Under the pieces are notes generated by a model, which was not told the DNA's origin, searched no databases, and saw nothing but the letters and a program-made list of their open reading frames with translations. Positions 1 through 11,806 of a DNA stretch of 64,000 nt are shown here, piece by piece. The position numbers and the translations under genes were made by a program. The stretch's first letter is position 1; every line of letters starts with the position of its first letter. The DNA is from Rhizophagus clarus (Eukaryota > Glomeromycota > Glomeromycetes > Glomerales > Glomeraceae): positions 1,178,001 through 1,242,000 of the forward strand of contig BLAL01000215.1 of NCBI GenBank assembly GCA_015698045.1. Direction: 5' to 3'.

Positions 1-95
1 GTAGTCCGGGAAGAAAACCCTACAAAATTTATGAATCAGAAAAAAAGAAAAATATCCCTGCGCTAGACTAATCCTTTTTCCCAACGATTAAACAC

Positions 96-625
96 CTATG
101 CTAACTCCTTTAATATCTCCATCAATCGCTTGAGCCCCGCTTTCGCCTTAGCATCAAGTTGACGAGATCGATCAGGAGCCTTAGATTTACCAGCTAACGA
201 ATTCTTGCCTTTCTCATTGCGGCCTGATCGTTTCGAGGAACCCTTCTTGCCTTGGGTTGCGTTTGTGGAAGTCCTTGCCGACCACTCTTCTTCTTTGGTG
301 ATGAGGAGGTAGGTCGAGTCCAACGGTAATCTTGTCCGTCTAGATGAAAGCTTGACTCTAATGCCGTTTTCATTTGTTCATAAGTTTCGAAGTACGCTAT
401 CAATCTATTCCTTCCTCCAAATTTAATAATTTCGTAAGATTTGAAATCAAAGTCTTTAAAAAACGGATCCTGGGAGTCATAGTCTTGTACTGGTAGGTAT
501 TGCTTGCGTAGGGAGTCAGGTACTCCATCCACTACCGCCGTGAACGTTTCTCGTTGTTGACGCTGTTTTAACGTCCACTTCCCAGGGGACCAGAGAACGG
601 TTTCTTTGCCAAGATGTAGCACCAT
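96..625 (-). pseudogene. LINE ORF1-like protein remnant, frameshifted
   Basis: On the minus strand one frame (625 to 194) encodes a stretch with KIIKFGGRNRLIAYFETY-like residues, resembling the RRM-like nucleic-acid-binding domain of ORF1 proteins of fungal non-LTR retrotransposons. A second frame (323 to 96) carries a Lys/Arg/Ser-rich tail ending in an amphipathic AKAGLKRLMEILKELA segment, the kind of C-terminus expected of the same protein. The two frames overlap between about 194 and 323, so a frameshift must lie there. The base composition is clearly more GC-rich than the neighbouring DNA, which fits a recently inserted element. ORF2 would be expected to the left of the window. The assignment to a LINE rests on remembered family features, not a search. 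Confidence 0.5.
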
Positions 626-1277
626 TGGTTACGGTCGAACCTGGACTTGACGAATACATTGAGGACGATACGTACTCTGACCGTTTGGTATTTCTGCTGC
701 CTTTTAATCGACATTTGTATATTTAGAGCCTTACACAATTATGAAATTTTAAAATTTCTATTTATAAATTTTCATGTGATCTTGTGATTAAATTTTTTAG
801 AAAGAGAATTTTACTTTACATGAAATCTTGGTGCCCTGATTGTGCCTGATTGTTCAATTTACCGGTTTATAATAAACAATAGGTTATTAATATCAAGACC
901 TTTTGGAAATTTACAACAGTTAGTAATATTTATATTAAACTCTTCTTATTTTTTTATATAATATTTATTCAAATTTTTAAATTGAAAATTTTATTAGTTT
1001 CATTAAAAAAAAATTGGGTTAATTTATGTCTTTATTTATTACAATCATCTTTTTTCATGAGAATTACTCAATCCACTATTATCAGAGACTTCATTACTAT
1101 GCTTTTACATTCTTTCTCCAATTTTTTTATCGTTTTTCTTAACTCAAAACTGAATAGCAAGGAAGAAAGACATAAAGACTTTAATAAAAACCCAAAAAAG
1201 CCAGAGTATTCTCAGTAATATAAAAGATGTTTTTTTGTTGTTTTTTTTTTTTTACTTTAAGACTTTGATCCATTTAT
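626..1277. other. AT-rich intergenic stretch
   Basis: No convincing gene is seen. A plus-strand reading at 982-1218 is low-complexity Lys/Asn/Phe/Ser and lacks a recognisable domain. The left 100 bases continue the GC-richer composition of the LINE remnant. Confidence 0.5.
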
Positions 1278-1870
1278 TTGCGAATTTGCATATGCATTAA
1301 TATAAGATGCGAGAGGGTTATGTACTTATGTGATATGAGTAAAAACACGTGGTTAGGTTTTGAAATTATAAGTGATTGTGATTTGGTGGGTTTTTCTGAA
1401 ATTAAGATATTAGAAAAGCACTTAAAAACCTATTTTGGATTTATCACTCATTGGAATTACTCAGTATCGTCAACTAGAAGTAGCGGAACCACATTTATAT
1501 ATAGAAAACGTTCTAATCAATTATGATTAGATTCATGATCAATAACATTTATTTAAGAATCATTCGACTTTATTGCAAAACGAACCAAAAAAAATATTAA
1601 ATCATGTACGGAAGTTAGATTGATGGGTAAACAATGAGATTAAACATAATGAAAGAATAATAGTAATGGGAGATCAGAATGCTGTGCTCAATCCACCTCA
1701 GGATAGAAAATCGAGAAGTAAAAAAAAAATAATTTTACACCTGAATCAATACTATAAAAAATTAATTGATGAGTTTAAATTAATAGACATTCTTAGTTTC
1801 AAATATTTTGATAATTAAAAGTGAAGAATTAAAATTATATACCGACCATGCCGCTTTATATTTATAGTTA
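1278..1870 (+). pseudogene. Decayed LINE endonuclease (EEP) domain
   Basis: A readable stretch (1278-1526) contains GFSEIKI, matching the G(L/F)SE(T/I)K(I) motif with the metal-binding Glu of endonuclease/exonuclease/phosphatase domains in LINE ORF2. About 1664-1800, in another frame, reads VMGDQNAVLNPPQDR, matching the catalytic GDFNAV block (Phe replaced by Gln). Near 1849 the residues TDHAAL correspond to the terminal (S/T)DH block. The three blocks occur in the correct order with stops and frame changes between them, so this is a dead endonuclease. No reverse transcriptase is visible downstream, so the copy is truncated. It is on the opposite strand from the ORF1 remnant at 96-625 and so comes from a separate insertion. 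Confidence 0.65.
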
Positions 1871-2130
1871 AATTTAATTTAAGTTGTAATCAATTAACAA
1901 TTATTAGAAAACATTTTACTTTTTGATAATTATACATTATATAATTAATCGTAATACTTTCTAATTTTTTATGATAGGGTAAAATATTTTATTTCTTAAT
2001 TTTGATTTGAAATATAATATTGAAAAAATGGAAAAAGAAAAATTCGTGTTAATCTGAGACATGATAATACAAACATCTATATTGTAATTTAAATGTAATA
2101 ATTTATATTTAATGATATTTGATTGAGTTA

Positions 2131-2307
2131 AAGAATTATTTAAATTACAAACTAAGAAACTTGTAAAATATTTACTACTCTAACCTTAGTGTTTAAACTA
2201 TTCCAAGCAAAATAACATATATTTAGTGCAGGAATTATTTAAATTACAAACTAAGAAACTTGTAAAATATTTTGCTACTCTAGTCTTAGTGTTTAAATAA
2301 TTCTAAA
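2131..2307. repeat. Tandem pair of ~76-bp palindromic repeats
   Basis: Two copies (about 2131-2206 and 2231-2307) share GAATTATTTAAATTACAAAC, then CTAAGAAACTTGTAAAATATT and a CTTAGTGTTTAAA end. Each copy starts with (A/G)GAATTATTTAAA and ends with the approximate reverse complement, so each can fold on itself. They lie about 100 bp apart in the 3' flank of the kinase pseudogene. This may be a tiny foldback element inserted twice or duplicated. Confidence 0.6.
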
Positions 2308-2402
2308 AAAGTAAGAATAGAGAACAATTTTCATTAATATAAATTATCTTAAATTTAATTCATTTGTATCGTCTAAATAAATAAGTAAATGAATTAATAA
2401 TT

Positions 2403-3668
2403 TCACAAAAAATTATATATTACACACCTAATGAGTTTATATTGCCAAATCATAAGATCATCAAAACATTCTTCTTCTTCAATTTCATCAACAATAATTA
2501 CATGTGAACGTTTACTTTCAAGAATTTCATTCAGACTTTTACTAGTAAAATTATGTGAGCGACTTGTATAAGATGCTTGTGGATGAGGTTCAGTAGGAAG
2601 ATTGTTGCGTATAATTTGTGGTGTATTTATAAATTCCTCAATATCTCTTTTCAATTCTTCTTCATCAATTATATAATCATCATCATCATCTTCTTCTTCG
2701 TAGCGGAAAATCCAATTCTTAATAGTACTTCTAATTTCTTTGGAAGATGGCTTTTAAATGGATCCTCATTCCAACATTGTTTCATTAAATCTACATAACA
2801 TTGTGGAGTATTTTTAATAATTTCAGGACGCTCACCTTCACAAATGCTTAAACTAAGTTCAAAATCATGTGCTCTATCATAAAATGGTGGAACTCCAGAT
2901 GTAAATTCCCACATAATCATGGAAAAACTATATATGTCACTAGCTGGTGTATAAGGATTGCCTCTTAAAATTTCAGGTGCCATGAATGGAATAACACCAA
3001 AAATATCATTGTTCTTAGTTTTTATGGGTTGGCATAATCCTAAATCACTAATATAAACAACTTCACCTTTTTCTTATTCGCATGATTTAAAATATTGCCA
3101 TCATGAAAATCACAATGAATAAGATTTTTGTTATGTATTTCTTCAATCCCAGAAATAAGTTTAAACAACATAAATAATTTTTTCTTCCAATTATATTTAT
3201 TCTTGATAAATTTCTTCTTAAATTACCTTTATTGGCATATTCAATTACTACCAGCATATATTTCGAAGTATTTGGATCTTTTGTAAATCCATATAAATCG
3301 ATAACTCCAAGTGATTTAAAGCATTTCCCACGATATTTCCACTATAAAAAAAAAATAAAATAAATTAGATATATTAGTATAAATAAATTATAATTAAACT
3401 TATGTAATAAAAAATAAATAATATAAAATTATACTTCATTTAAAAATTTATCCAAATCATTATGCAAATTATTAAGACGATTAAAACATTTAAGAACTAC
3501 TTCTCTATTTCCATTTTTGTATAACCAACCAGCTCTATATATAATCCCAAATCCTCCTTCATCAAAATATCGAACATTTTCAAATTTATCGTAAGGAATC
3601 CATCTTAATTTATTTCTAGAAATAAATTTATTCACAACTTCACTATCACTTTTTCCAAGTCTAGACAT
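2403..3668 (-). pseudogene. Tyrosine-kinase-like protein kinase, three frameshifts
   Basis: Reading from 3668, exon 1 has the glycine loop FDEGGFGIIYRAGW and the Lys region VVLKCF. A 93-nt intron (3342-3434, GTATAA..ATAG) joins FLNE to WKYRGKCFKSLGVIDLYGF. The kinase core follows: LVVIEYANKGNLRRNL, catalytic loop HCDFHDGN (HRD is HCD here), metal motif ISDLGLCQP (DLG instead of DFG), MAPEILRGNPYTPASDIYSF and CWNEDPFK. Three single-base deletions break the frame: near 3203 (LS/KNKYNWKK), near 3070 (KKK/GEVVYISD) and near 2755 (PFK/PSSKEIRSTIKNW). The C-terminal tail (PHPQASYTSRSHNFTSKSLN) is the one usual for this family in Rhizophagus. All three breaks lie next to A runs, so sequencing error is an alternative to pseudogenization. 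If intact it would be a cytoplasmic signalling kinase of about 400 residues. Confidence 0.8.
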
Positions 3669-3954
3669 ATATAATAATTTTATAAATTATAACTTACCAA
3701 CTAAAGTATCAGATATTTTTTTAAATCGAAAAATCAAAAATTCAAATGTTGTATCGATGTAATAATAAGTAACAACTTACAGGGCTCTAAAGTAAATAAA
3801 TAAAGTATTTATATGTGAATATTATGTAAAAAATTATAGAATTAATAAATAACTTGTAGCTTACCAACTAAAATAAATAAAATAAATCATTAGTGTAAAT
3901 ATTATATAAATACAGCCAGCAGCATTTTTTAGAATCGATTTAGTACTATCAATA

Positions 3955-4192
3955 TTAGGCTGGACCAAGCAAAAAAAGTGTGTTTAACATAATCCCCCCT
4001 TCCTTTTTGTTTTCAAAATGGTTCTTGAACAACACTTATTTGCTGCAATTTTGATTGGACGAAATTGATAAAAATTATGTGACTGCTCAAGATTTGTTAT
4101 AATGTTTAAGTTTTAGCCAATCAATTGGCTTCCCCCCATCTCTCTAATTCCAGATTTTATGTTAAGCACTCTATCTGCTTAGTCTGGCCTTA
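3955..4192. mobile_element. MITE with ~36-bp TIRs and TTA duplication (PIF/Harbinger-like)
   Basis: The left end GGCTGGACCAAGC...GTGTTTAACATAA (3958-3992) and the right end TTATGTTAAGCAC...GCTTAGTCTGGCC (4156-4189) are imperfect reverse complements of about 36 bp. The element is flanked on both sides by TTA (3955-3957 and 4190-4192). A 3-bp TWA target duplication is the mark of PIF/Harbinger elements. At about 235 bp it is far too short for a transposase, so it is non-autonomous. It sits upstream of the kinase pseudogene start. Confidence 0.7.
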
Positions 4193-4229
4193 TCTCATAA
4201 TCTCCATCACAGAAATTCGGCCAGAATTT

Positions 4230-4700
4230 AATATAAAATAACTGACTTACAGACTATATTGTTAAATAATTTTTTAAATAAAGTATTTAATTAATTTAAC
4301 GTTAAATTATATGATAATATTATATAAATATGTAATAATAAATTAAATAAATAGCTTACATACTAAAATATCAAATAATTAATTAGTTGAATTATATAAA
4401 TAATAATAAAAACATGTAATAATATGATTAAATAAATAACTTACTTCCTATATTATTAAATAATGTTTTATATAAAAAAAAACTTAGTTTTAAATGTATA
4501 TGCAATAATAAAATTTAAATTAATAACTTATAACTTATCAATTACCAAATAATTTCAAAACAAAGAATTTGGTTAGTATAAATCATTATAAATATTATAA
4601 TAATTATGTAATGAGATAAATAACTTACGCCCTATATTTAAAAAATTTTTAAATAAAGAGTTTAATTGATTAAAAGATATACCTCCATTATATAAATAAG
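4230..4700. repeat. Degenerate ~110-bp repeats with AAATAACTTAC motif
   Basis: The string (A)AATAA(C/A)TTA(C/T), followed by a loosely conserved TATATT.TTAAATAATTTTTTAAATAAAG segment, recurs about every 110 bp (near 4237, 4352, 4437, 4527, 4621). Weaker copies lie at about 3690 and 3850. On the minus strand each copy begins with GTAAGTTATTTA, like a splice donor. No coding exons could be defined between them. Confidence 0.4.
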
Positions 4701-7412
4701 AATTTACTTGTTCTTTTTTTCACCCATAATTATTCTTTTATATATATTTCATTCACTATAGTATATTATATTGGTTATGGCATATTTATTTCGTTAATCA
4801 ATCCATTGATAGCAATCATTCAAAGGTCTGATTATCCATTTTATTCACTTTCTTCAATAGCTGCAATGACATACCTAATTTATAAATACACATATAATTA
4901 TTCTATCGAAGAATGTTTAATAGGTGCTTTATTTTCAGAAAAATTTGAAGAATTTGCAAATTGTCTGAATTTTAATCCCTTCAGTTTCTGAAAAAGATTA
5001 AACAATCAAAACCAAATAGTTGTGAATCAATATTTTTTATTATAGTTAATATAACAGATTTATTTATCATATCAACAATTTTTATTACCATAATTATTCC
5101 ATATAAATTTATGGATGCATTACTTAGGCTTGTTATTGAGTATGGTCTAATTATTTCCTAGTATTTATATCATATATGTATGTTGTCTTTAGTTCTTTAC
5201 TATACACATTTTAATTTATATCCATCCTATAATAATTTAAAGTCTATTTTTCAATATAAATGAACTTTCTAGAAGAAATGATGGCTTTTATAATGTTTAA
5301 GCTTCTTTTGGGTAATTATTATTAACTAATTCTTAGATTGTGATGGAATTTGTAATAAGTTCATTCATATATTTTGTAGAATTAACATAAAATATAGTCA
5401 GGATATGTTAGATATGTTGCGTAAAAGTTTTAATTTGTTTATAAAGGATAATACTCGAAAGGAATTCTAATATACTGATAATAATAGTGGTGTATATATT
5501 TATTTTTAACAGTTATAATTGAAAATCCGTTAAATTTATTTTTACAAATGGAAAACTTTTTACAAAATTTAATTTATAAATACTTCCTTTAGACTCATTG
5601 CCGGTAATGATTACTTACGAGTGTAAGACAGCAATTAAGTTATGTAAAAAGATAATAAGAAAGAAGTCAGCAAATCTTTTTTTTTATTTGTTTGTGTCGT
5701 TTAATTAATTGATTGTCACTTTATCATGATTTAGTAGTAAGGTAAAAGTTAAACAAAATAGAATAATTTCAATAAAGGTCCGTATGATTTTTGAATAACT
5801 CCTTAGTGCATTACGAACTATTATGGATGTACTTTGTCAAACAAACAAATGAAGTTTAAGATGACACGTTATAGACGCGCGAAAAAAAAAATTAAATTAC
5901 AAATAATTTTTGTTTTTATTCGCTCGTTTATTTTCTGTAAAGACTCTGAATTTGCTAAGTAAATAGAATAGATGTAAAAGATATGATTTCCTTTTGTTAA
6001 ACTGAATTTACACAAATTAACTCCAAATTCTTATAATATGAACTTTATTGTTCATAAGTCAACAAATATTCATCTGATCAAGTCATTATGGCGGTAAACC
6101 GTTTTTTCCTTTATACTGTATATATGTACTGCAGGTTTTTTGAAACTGAAATGAAAACATATTCAAAAATATATTGAAGAGTAAATGACAATTATATAAC
6201 ATTTTAATTTGATTTTTTAAATTTTCACCTACGCAATATAATACAGTATATGAAATCATTAAATTATCATTACATTCTTTTATTATTATAAATACTATAT
6301 GAATAATATAAACGATGATTGATAATTAAAAATCTATAAAGGAATCATGTAATGGTGATTAAATTGTTTTTAAAAAGAAAATAAACATAAAATCAATGTA
6401 AAATTACAAATAAAAATACTGGTATTGTAGTTAGTACGGTTCTTTAAAGAAAAATTTAAACCCGCCCAACCATAAAAATTACAAGGGAAAATTCAAGCCA
6501 CAGACTAAGTCCTAAGAAAAAAGAGAAAAGAATTGAACTATTCTGGAAAACAAAAGAGTACTGCTATCGCTTGAAGAAAAAGAGAAAAAAACAGGAACAG
6601 CAGCTTAAAGGTTATAATGGTTAGCTTCAATCAACAACATCAAGCTAAAATAAGTCTAAATGATTTGCCATAGACAAGATACCTGATTAAATAACCATGA
6701 TGTAAGACAATTATAAATTTTAAGAATTAATAATATCAGATTCAATGACATATGGTAGTTTTTCATCATATTATGATATTTAAATAAAAATACAATAGTT
6801 TAACGATTATGTATATGTATACTGTATTTATATGATAATTGCTAAATTCAAGTAAATGATTTTGTATTTAAACATATTATTATATGTGTGATACATTCTC
6901 GTAAATTACAATGAAGCCAATTTACATCAAAATAACAAATGTTTATCAATAAATAACAATTTTGTGTGTAATTTTGTATAGATCATAATCGAGCAATCAA
7001 TAATAACTTTATATAATACTATTGTTTTATCGGTACATATGGTCATCAGGTTCTCATATGAACTATATTTAATTCGTATTAGACCTAAATCCAAGTCCAA
7101 CCAGAATTAAGATATCAAATTTCATAGTTCTTGCCAAAAAGATTATTGTAACCTAAAATATAAGTACACATTACTTACAGTATAAAAATATCAATATATG
7201 TTACATCATGAATTATATAATATTGGTATGGTATATTAAGATTCGACTGTATAATGGATATTGAATAATAGTAATTGTTTCGGATTATCAAAGTAGTTCG
7301 AGTTTTGGTAATTACAAATGACCAAATTATTTAGCTATTTTGAAATGACCTTGCAAAATAAAAAGAAAATCACTCAATCCAATCAACTAAATATAATATT
7401 ATATTAATTGCA
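4701..7412. other. Long AT-rich intergenic region
   Basis: I see no supported gene. A 61-residue reading at 4806-4991 is hydrophobic, but no family was recognised and the following frame is full of stops. Several TACTGTA/TACAGTA motifs occur (for example near 6114, 6242 and 6817). The region ends where the satellite array begins. Confidence 0.5.
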
Positions 7413-9543
7413 TTGGCCCCAACAAATCAATTGATTTGATAATAGTATTTGCTCCAACCAACGCAAAATACTGTGCATGCAGCCATAAAGGTTAGTAATT
7501 TGTAATAAATAAACTCAAATAAATAGATCAAAAACAAACCATTCCATGAAAAAATATATCCTATCTATATATAGTAAAAAAAAAAAATTTTATTGGCCCC
7601 AACAAATCAATTGATTTGATGAAAGTATTTGCTCCAACCAACGCAAAATACTGTGCCATGCAGCCATAAAGGTTAGTAATTTGTAATAAATAAACTCAAA
7701 TACATAGGTTAAAACAAACCATTCCATAAAAAATGTATATCCTATTTATATTAAGAAAAAAGAATTATAATTATTGGCCCCAACAAATCAATTGATTTGA
7801 TGAAAGTATTTGCTCCAACCAACGCAAAATACTGTGCCATGCAGCCATAAAGGTTAGTAATTTGTAATAAATAAACTCAAATATATAGATTAAAACAAAC
7901 CATTTCATAAAATTTTTATCCTATATTATATTAAAAAAAAGAATTATAATTGTTGGCCCCAACAAATCAATTGATTTGATGAAAGTATTTGCTCCAACCA
8001 ACGCAAAATACTGTGCCATGCAGCCATAAAGATTAGTAATTTGTAATAAATAAACTCAAATATATAGATTAAAACAAACCATTTCATAAAATTTTTATCC
8101 TATATTATATTAAAAAAAAGAATTATAATTGTTGGCCCCAACAAATCAATTGATTTGATAAAAGTATTTGCTCCAACCAATGCAAAATACTGTGCCATGC
8201 AGCCATAAAGATTAGTAATTTGTAATAAATAAACTCAAATATATAGATTAAAACAAACCATTTCATAAAATTTTTATCCTATATTATATTAAAAAAAAGA
8301 ATTATAATTGTTGGCCCCAACAAATCAATTGATTTGATAAAAGTATTTGCTCCAACCAACGCAAAATACTGTGCCATGCAGCCATAAAGGTTAGTAATTT
8401 GTAATAAATAAACTCAAATAAATAGATCAAAAACAAACCATTCCATGAAAAAATATATCCTATCTATATACAGTAAAAAAAAAAAATTTTATTGGCCCCA
8501 ACAAATCAATTGATTTGATGAAAGTATTTGCTCCAACCAACGCAAAATACTGTGCCATGCAGCCATAAAGGTTAGTAATTTGTAATAAATAAACTCAAAT
8601 ACATAGGTTAAAACAAACCATTCCATAAAAAATGTATATCCTATTTATATTAAGAAAAAAGAATTATAATTATTGGCCCCAACAAATCAATTGATTTGAT
8701 GAAAGTATTTGCTCCAACCAACGCAAAATACTGTGCCATGCAGCCATAAAGATTAGTAATTTGTAATAAATAAACTCAAATATATAGATTAAAACAAACC
8801 ATTTCATAAAATTTTTATCCTATATTATATTAAAAAAAAGAATTATAATTGTTGGCCCCAACAAATCAATTGATTTGATAAAAGTATTTGCTCCAACCAA
8901 CGCAAAATACTGTGCCATGCAGCCATAAAGATTAGTAATTTGTAATAAATAAACTCAAATATATAGATTAAAACAAACCATTTCATAAAATTTTTATCCT
9001 ATATTATATTAAAAAAAAGAATTATAATTGTTGGCCCCAACAAATCAATTGATTTGATAAAAGTATTTGCTCCAACCAACGCAAAATACTGTGCCATGCA
9101 GCCATAAAGGTTAGTAATTTGTAATAAATAAACTCAAATAAATATATCAAAAACAAACCATTCCATGAAAAAATATATCTTATCTATATACAGTAAAAAA
9201 AAAATATTTTATTGGCCCCAACAAATCAATTGATTTGATGAAAGTATTTGCTCCAACCAACGCAAAATACTGTGCCATGCAGCCATAAAGGTTAGTAATT
9301 TGTAATAAATAAACTCAAATAAATAGATTAAAACAAACCATTCCATAAAATTTTTATCCTATATTATATTAAAAAAAAAAATTATAATTATTGGCCCCAA
9401 CAAATCAATTGATTTGACAAAAGTATTTGCTCCAACCAACGCAAAATACTGTGCCATGCAGCCATAAAGATTAGTAATTTGTAATAAATAAACTTAAATA
9501 AACATATTAAAAACAAAGAATTTCGGGTCAATCTTTATCCTAT
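7413..9543. repeat. Satellite array, 12 monomers of 179-181 bp
   Basis: Monomers start with TTGGCCCCAACAAATC at 7413, 7593, 7774, 7953, 8132, 8311, 8492, 8673, 8852, 9031, 9212 and 9391. The last decays after about 9543. The first ~110 bp of each is nearly invariant and holds a perfect 16-bp palindrome, CAAATCAATTGATTTG, plus a hairpin AGTATTTGC-(10-nt loop)-GCAAAATACT. The last ~70 bp is AT-rich and defines three variants. By variant the order is A B C C C, A B C C, A, a B/C hybrid, then C. This is a higher-order arrangement produced by multi-monomer duplication. The conserved half is much more GC-rich than its surroundings. There are no unique spacers, so it is not a CRISPR array. Confidence 0.95.
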
Positions 9544-11806
9544 GTTAATTAATATATATTAAACAATCAACACTCATAAAACAAGTAGGATCATATGATG
9601 GGATGACTTGCCTATTTGCAAAATGTTAAGAATATCCAGGAGGGAATTATCATCCGCCTGATCTCCGGATCCATAATGAAATCATAAATCCCTTGATTTG
9701 ATGCACTCGTATAGTCTTTTCAGATGCCCGTATCATATAGCGTCACAGCCGTTACATACTCATAATCCAGAACCAACTTAAGGAATAACATTTTCCTCTT
9801 GTTAGTACATGACGCTCTTCTTGCTAAATTTCAACGTTAATCACCTACTATTGTAGCTGTAAAGAAATATTCGTAATGATAATGACCTCAGAAAATAAAA
9901 CTAATAGATAACCTACTTGTTTAATTTTTTCCTCAGTGATATCTTTAAGCTCGCCTACACCGCTGTCAACCTTCCAGCTCTTATCTTGTATATTTTGAGT
10001 TTATTAAAGATGACTCTTCTTCATTATTATCGTTTATTTCAAAGCGCCGGCCGTATAAGTATTGTTAAAAAAAGTCCTTCTTATAGAGTATCGCTTTTCA
10101 TTTTGAACAGTTGAAGATAACTTTGCAAAGTGGTAGAATGAAAGTGAAAAAAAGTTTGACTAGCTTACGATAATAATTTATCTATAAAAAAAAATTATGT
10201 GAGTTACTATGATGCAATATTTCAGTAAAATAATTTGACTAAGCGTGAGAAATGTGGCTTTGTGATGTAGACTCCGCCGTATTAATATAATAACTAACTG
10301 AGTTTAAACAAACAATAAGCTTGACAGCTATATACCCGTGACCAAATATTAATAATTAGTCATATACCTTTTTCGGAGATTAATGATAGATCTCATACAA
10401 ACTTCAAATGTAGCACTAACTAAAATAGGGATTTTTTTGATTTTTTATGTAATCTATTTTTTCTATATTTGTAGTTTCTCGGATGACCGTGCCTACGCGT
10501 GGGCGTGAATTAATAATTTAGCTAAATTGCTACTCGAAAAATAATATTATTTTTATCCAGTACTATTAAAAATCTGAATATAAAAATTCAAAGAAAGAAA
10601 AAAAATGATCATGGACAAATTATTTTATAAGACCACTAATAAAACAACTGAAATAATATTTAATGTATCATTCCTTTAAAGATAATATAATTACATCAAA
10701 TTTTGGTTATTAACGATGGTGAATTGTTAAAAAATGAAATAATTAATTGTATTAAATATCTTATTAATAAAATTAGTCGTTAAATTTATAGTTTTAAAAT
10801 AAAATTTAATTACGACCTGTGTATTAAGTGTTTTGCAAAATTAGAAATTGTTTCATTATTCTGAAGACATGGTATTCCTTAAAAAGTTTATACTGAACGT
10901 ATAAAAAGAATTAGAAGAAATTAAAGCTTTTAGAAATCTAAATCATCATTTTATAATTTCTGTCAGATGATTATAAGATTACAAAAATAATAATAAAAAA
11001 AAACTGCTAATGACAGAATCGGTATCAAGTAAGACTTCGTCTTTCTTCATATTATCGACTATCATGTAGACGGGCTTGCTACTATTTTAGATGTTTTACA
11101 TAAAAAATATACAAATCAATTACGATTTGCTCATATGATGTATGTTTCTATATTAATCATGGTCATTTAAAAAACATCTACAAAACACGGTTGTAATAAA
11201 TACATATTCAATAATATAATGTAATATGTGAGACAGATAATCTCCCTTATGCCTGGCAACCATCCCCTTATCAATAAAAAAAATCAATGATCGGCTTATA
11301 TTTCTTGATTGTCTTGCTTTTATTGCAGGAAATACACTGTATCAAAATGAAGATATACATCTCTTAGTGATGTATACGATCCACATTTAGATCATTCAAA
11401 GTTACACGGAAAACGGGTATCAATATATTTTGGAATTTGACACTTACTTTAGAGGTTTGGGTTGAGAAAATATGATTGTAAAGAAAGCTTCAAGAGAAAC
11501 TACAGAAAGTAATAATGAACAAGAAATTGTCGGTTGATCCTATTTTTCTATTTTGATTTTCAGTCCTATTTAGATTTGAAGGGAGAATTTAATGAATTCC
11601 AAAATTAATATTAGAAGAAAATAAAGATGTACAATTTCTCAAAAGATATTATGTTTCGTTTTGTGTTTCTATTCCACGTCATAATTAGGAAATTTTGATC
11701 ACTCGACCGAAGTATGTTGTTGGCATCACAGTTTAAAAATTATTGTCTGTTCCCAATCATTTATTTTTTATTTTTTTCATTTAAATCCTTGTTTCAATTA
11801 TAATAG
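9544..11806. other. Intergenic region without recognisable genes
   Basis: Many stops in all frames. A possible 65-residue reading at 9917-10114 has no recognisable features. A short stretch near 10905-10965 reads KELEEIKAFRNLNHHFI, which might be kinase-like debris, but it is too short to support a call. Confidence 0.4.

Noticed and set aside
982-1218. 78-residue reading before the LINE relic
   Set aside because: Low-complexity composition without motif; the start codon is not ATG.
4806-4991. 61-residue hydrophobic reading
   Set aside because: No family recognised, no intron partner and stops on both sides; length is expected by chance in AT-rich DNA.
7413-9543. CRISPR array
   Set aside because: The whole 180-bp unit repeats with variants and there are no unique spacers; the genome is eukaryotic.
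9917-10114. 65-residue reading
   Set aside because: No domain, no splice partners and noisy surroundings.
10905-10965. Kinase-like debris (KELEEIKAFRNLNHHFI)
   Set aside because: Only about 17 residues resemble a kinase helix; too short to support a relic call.
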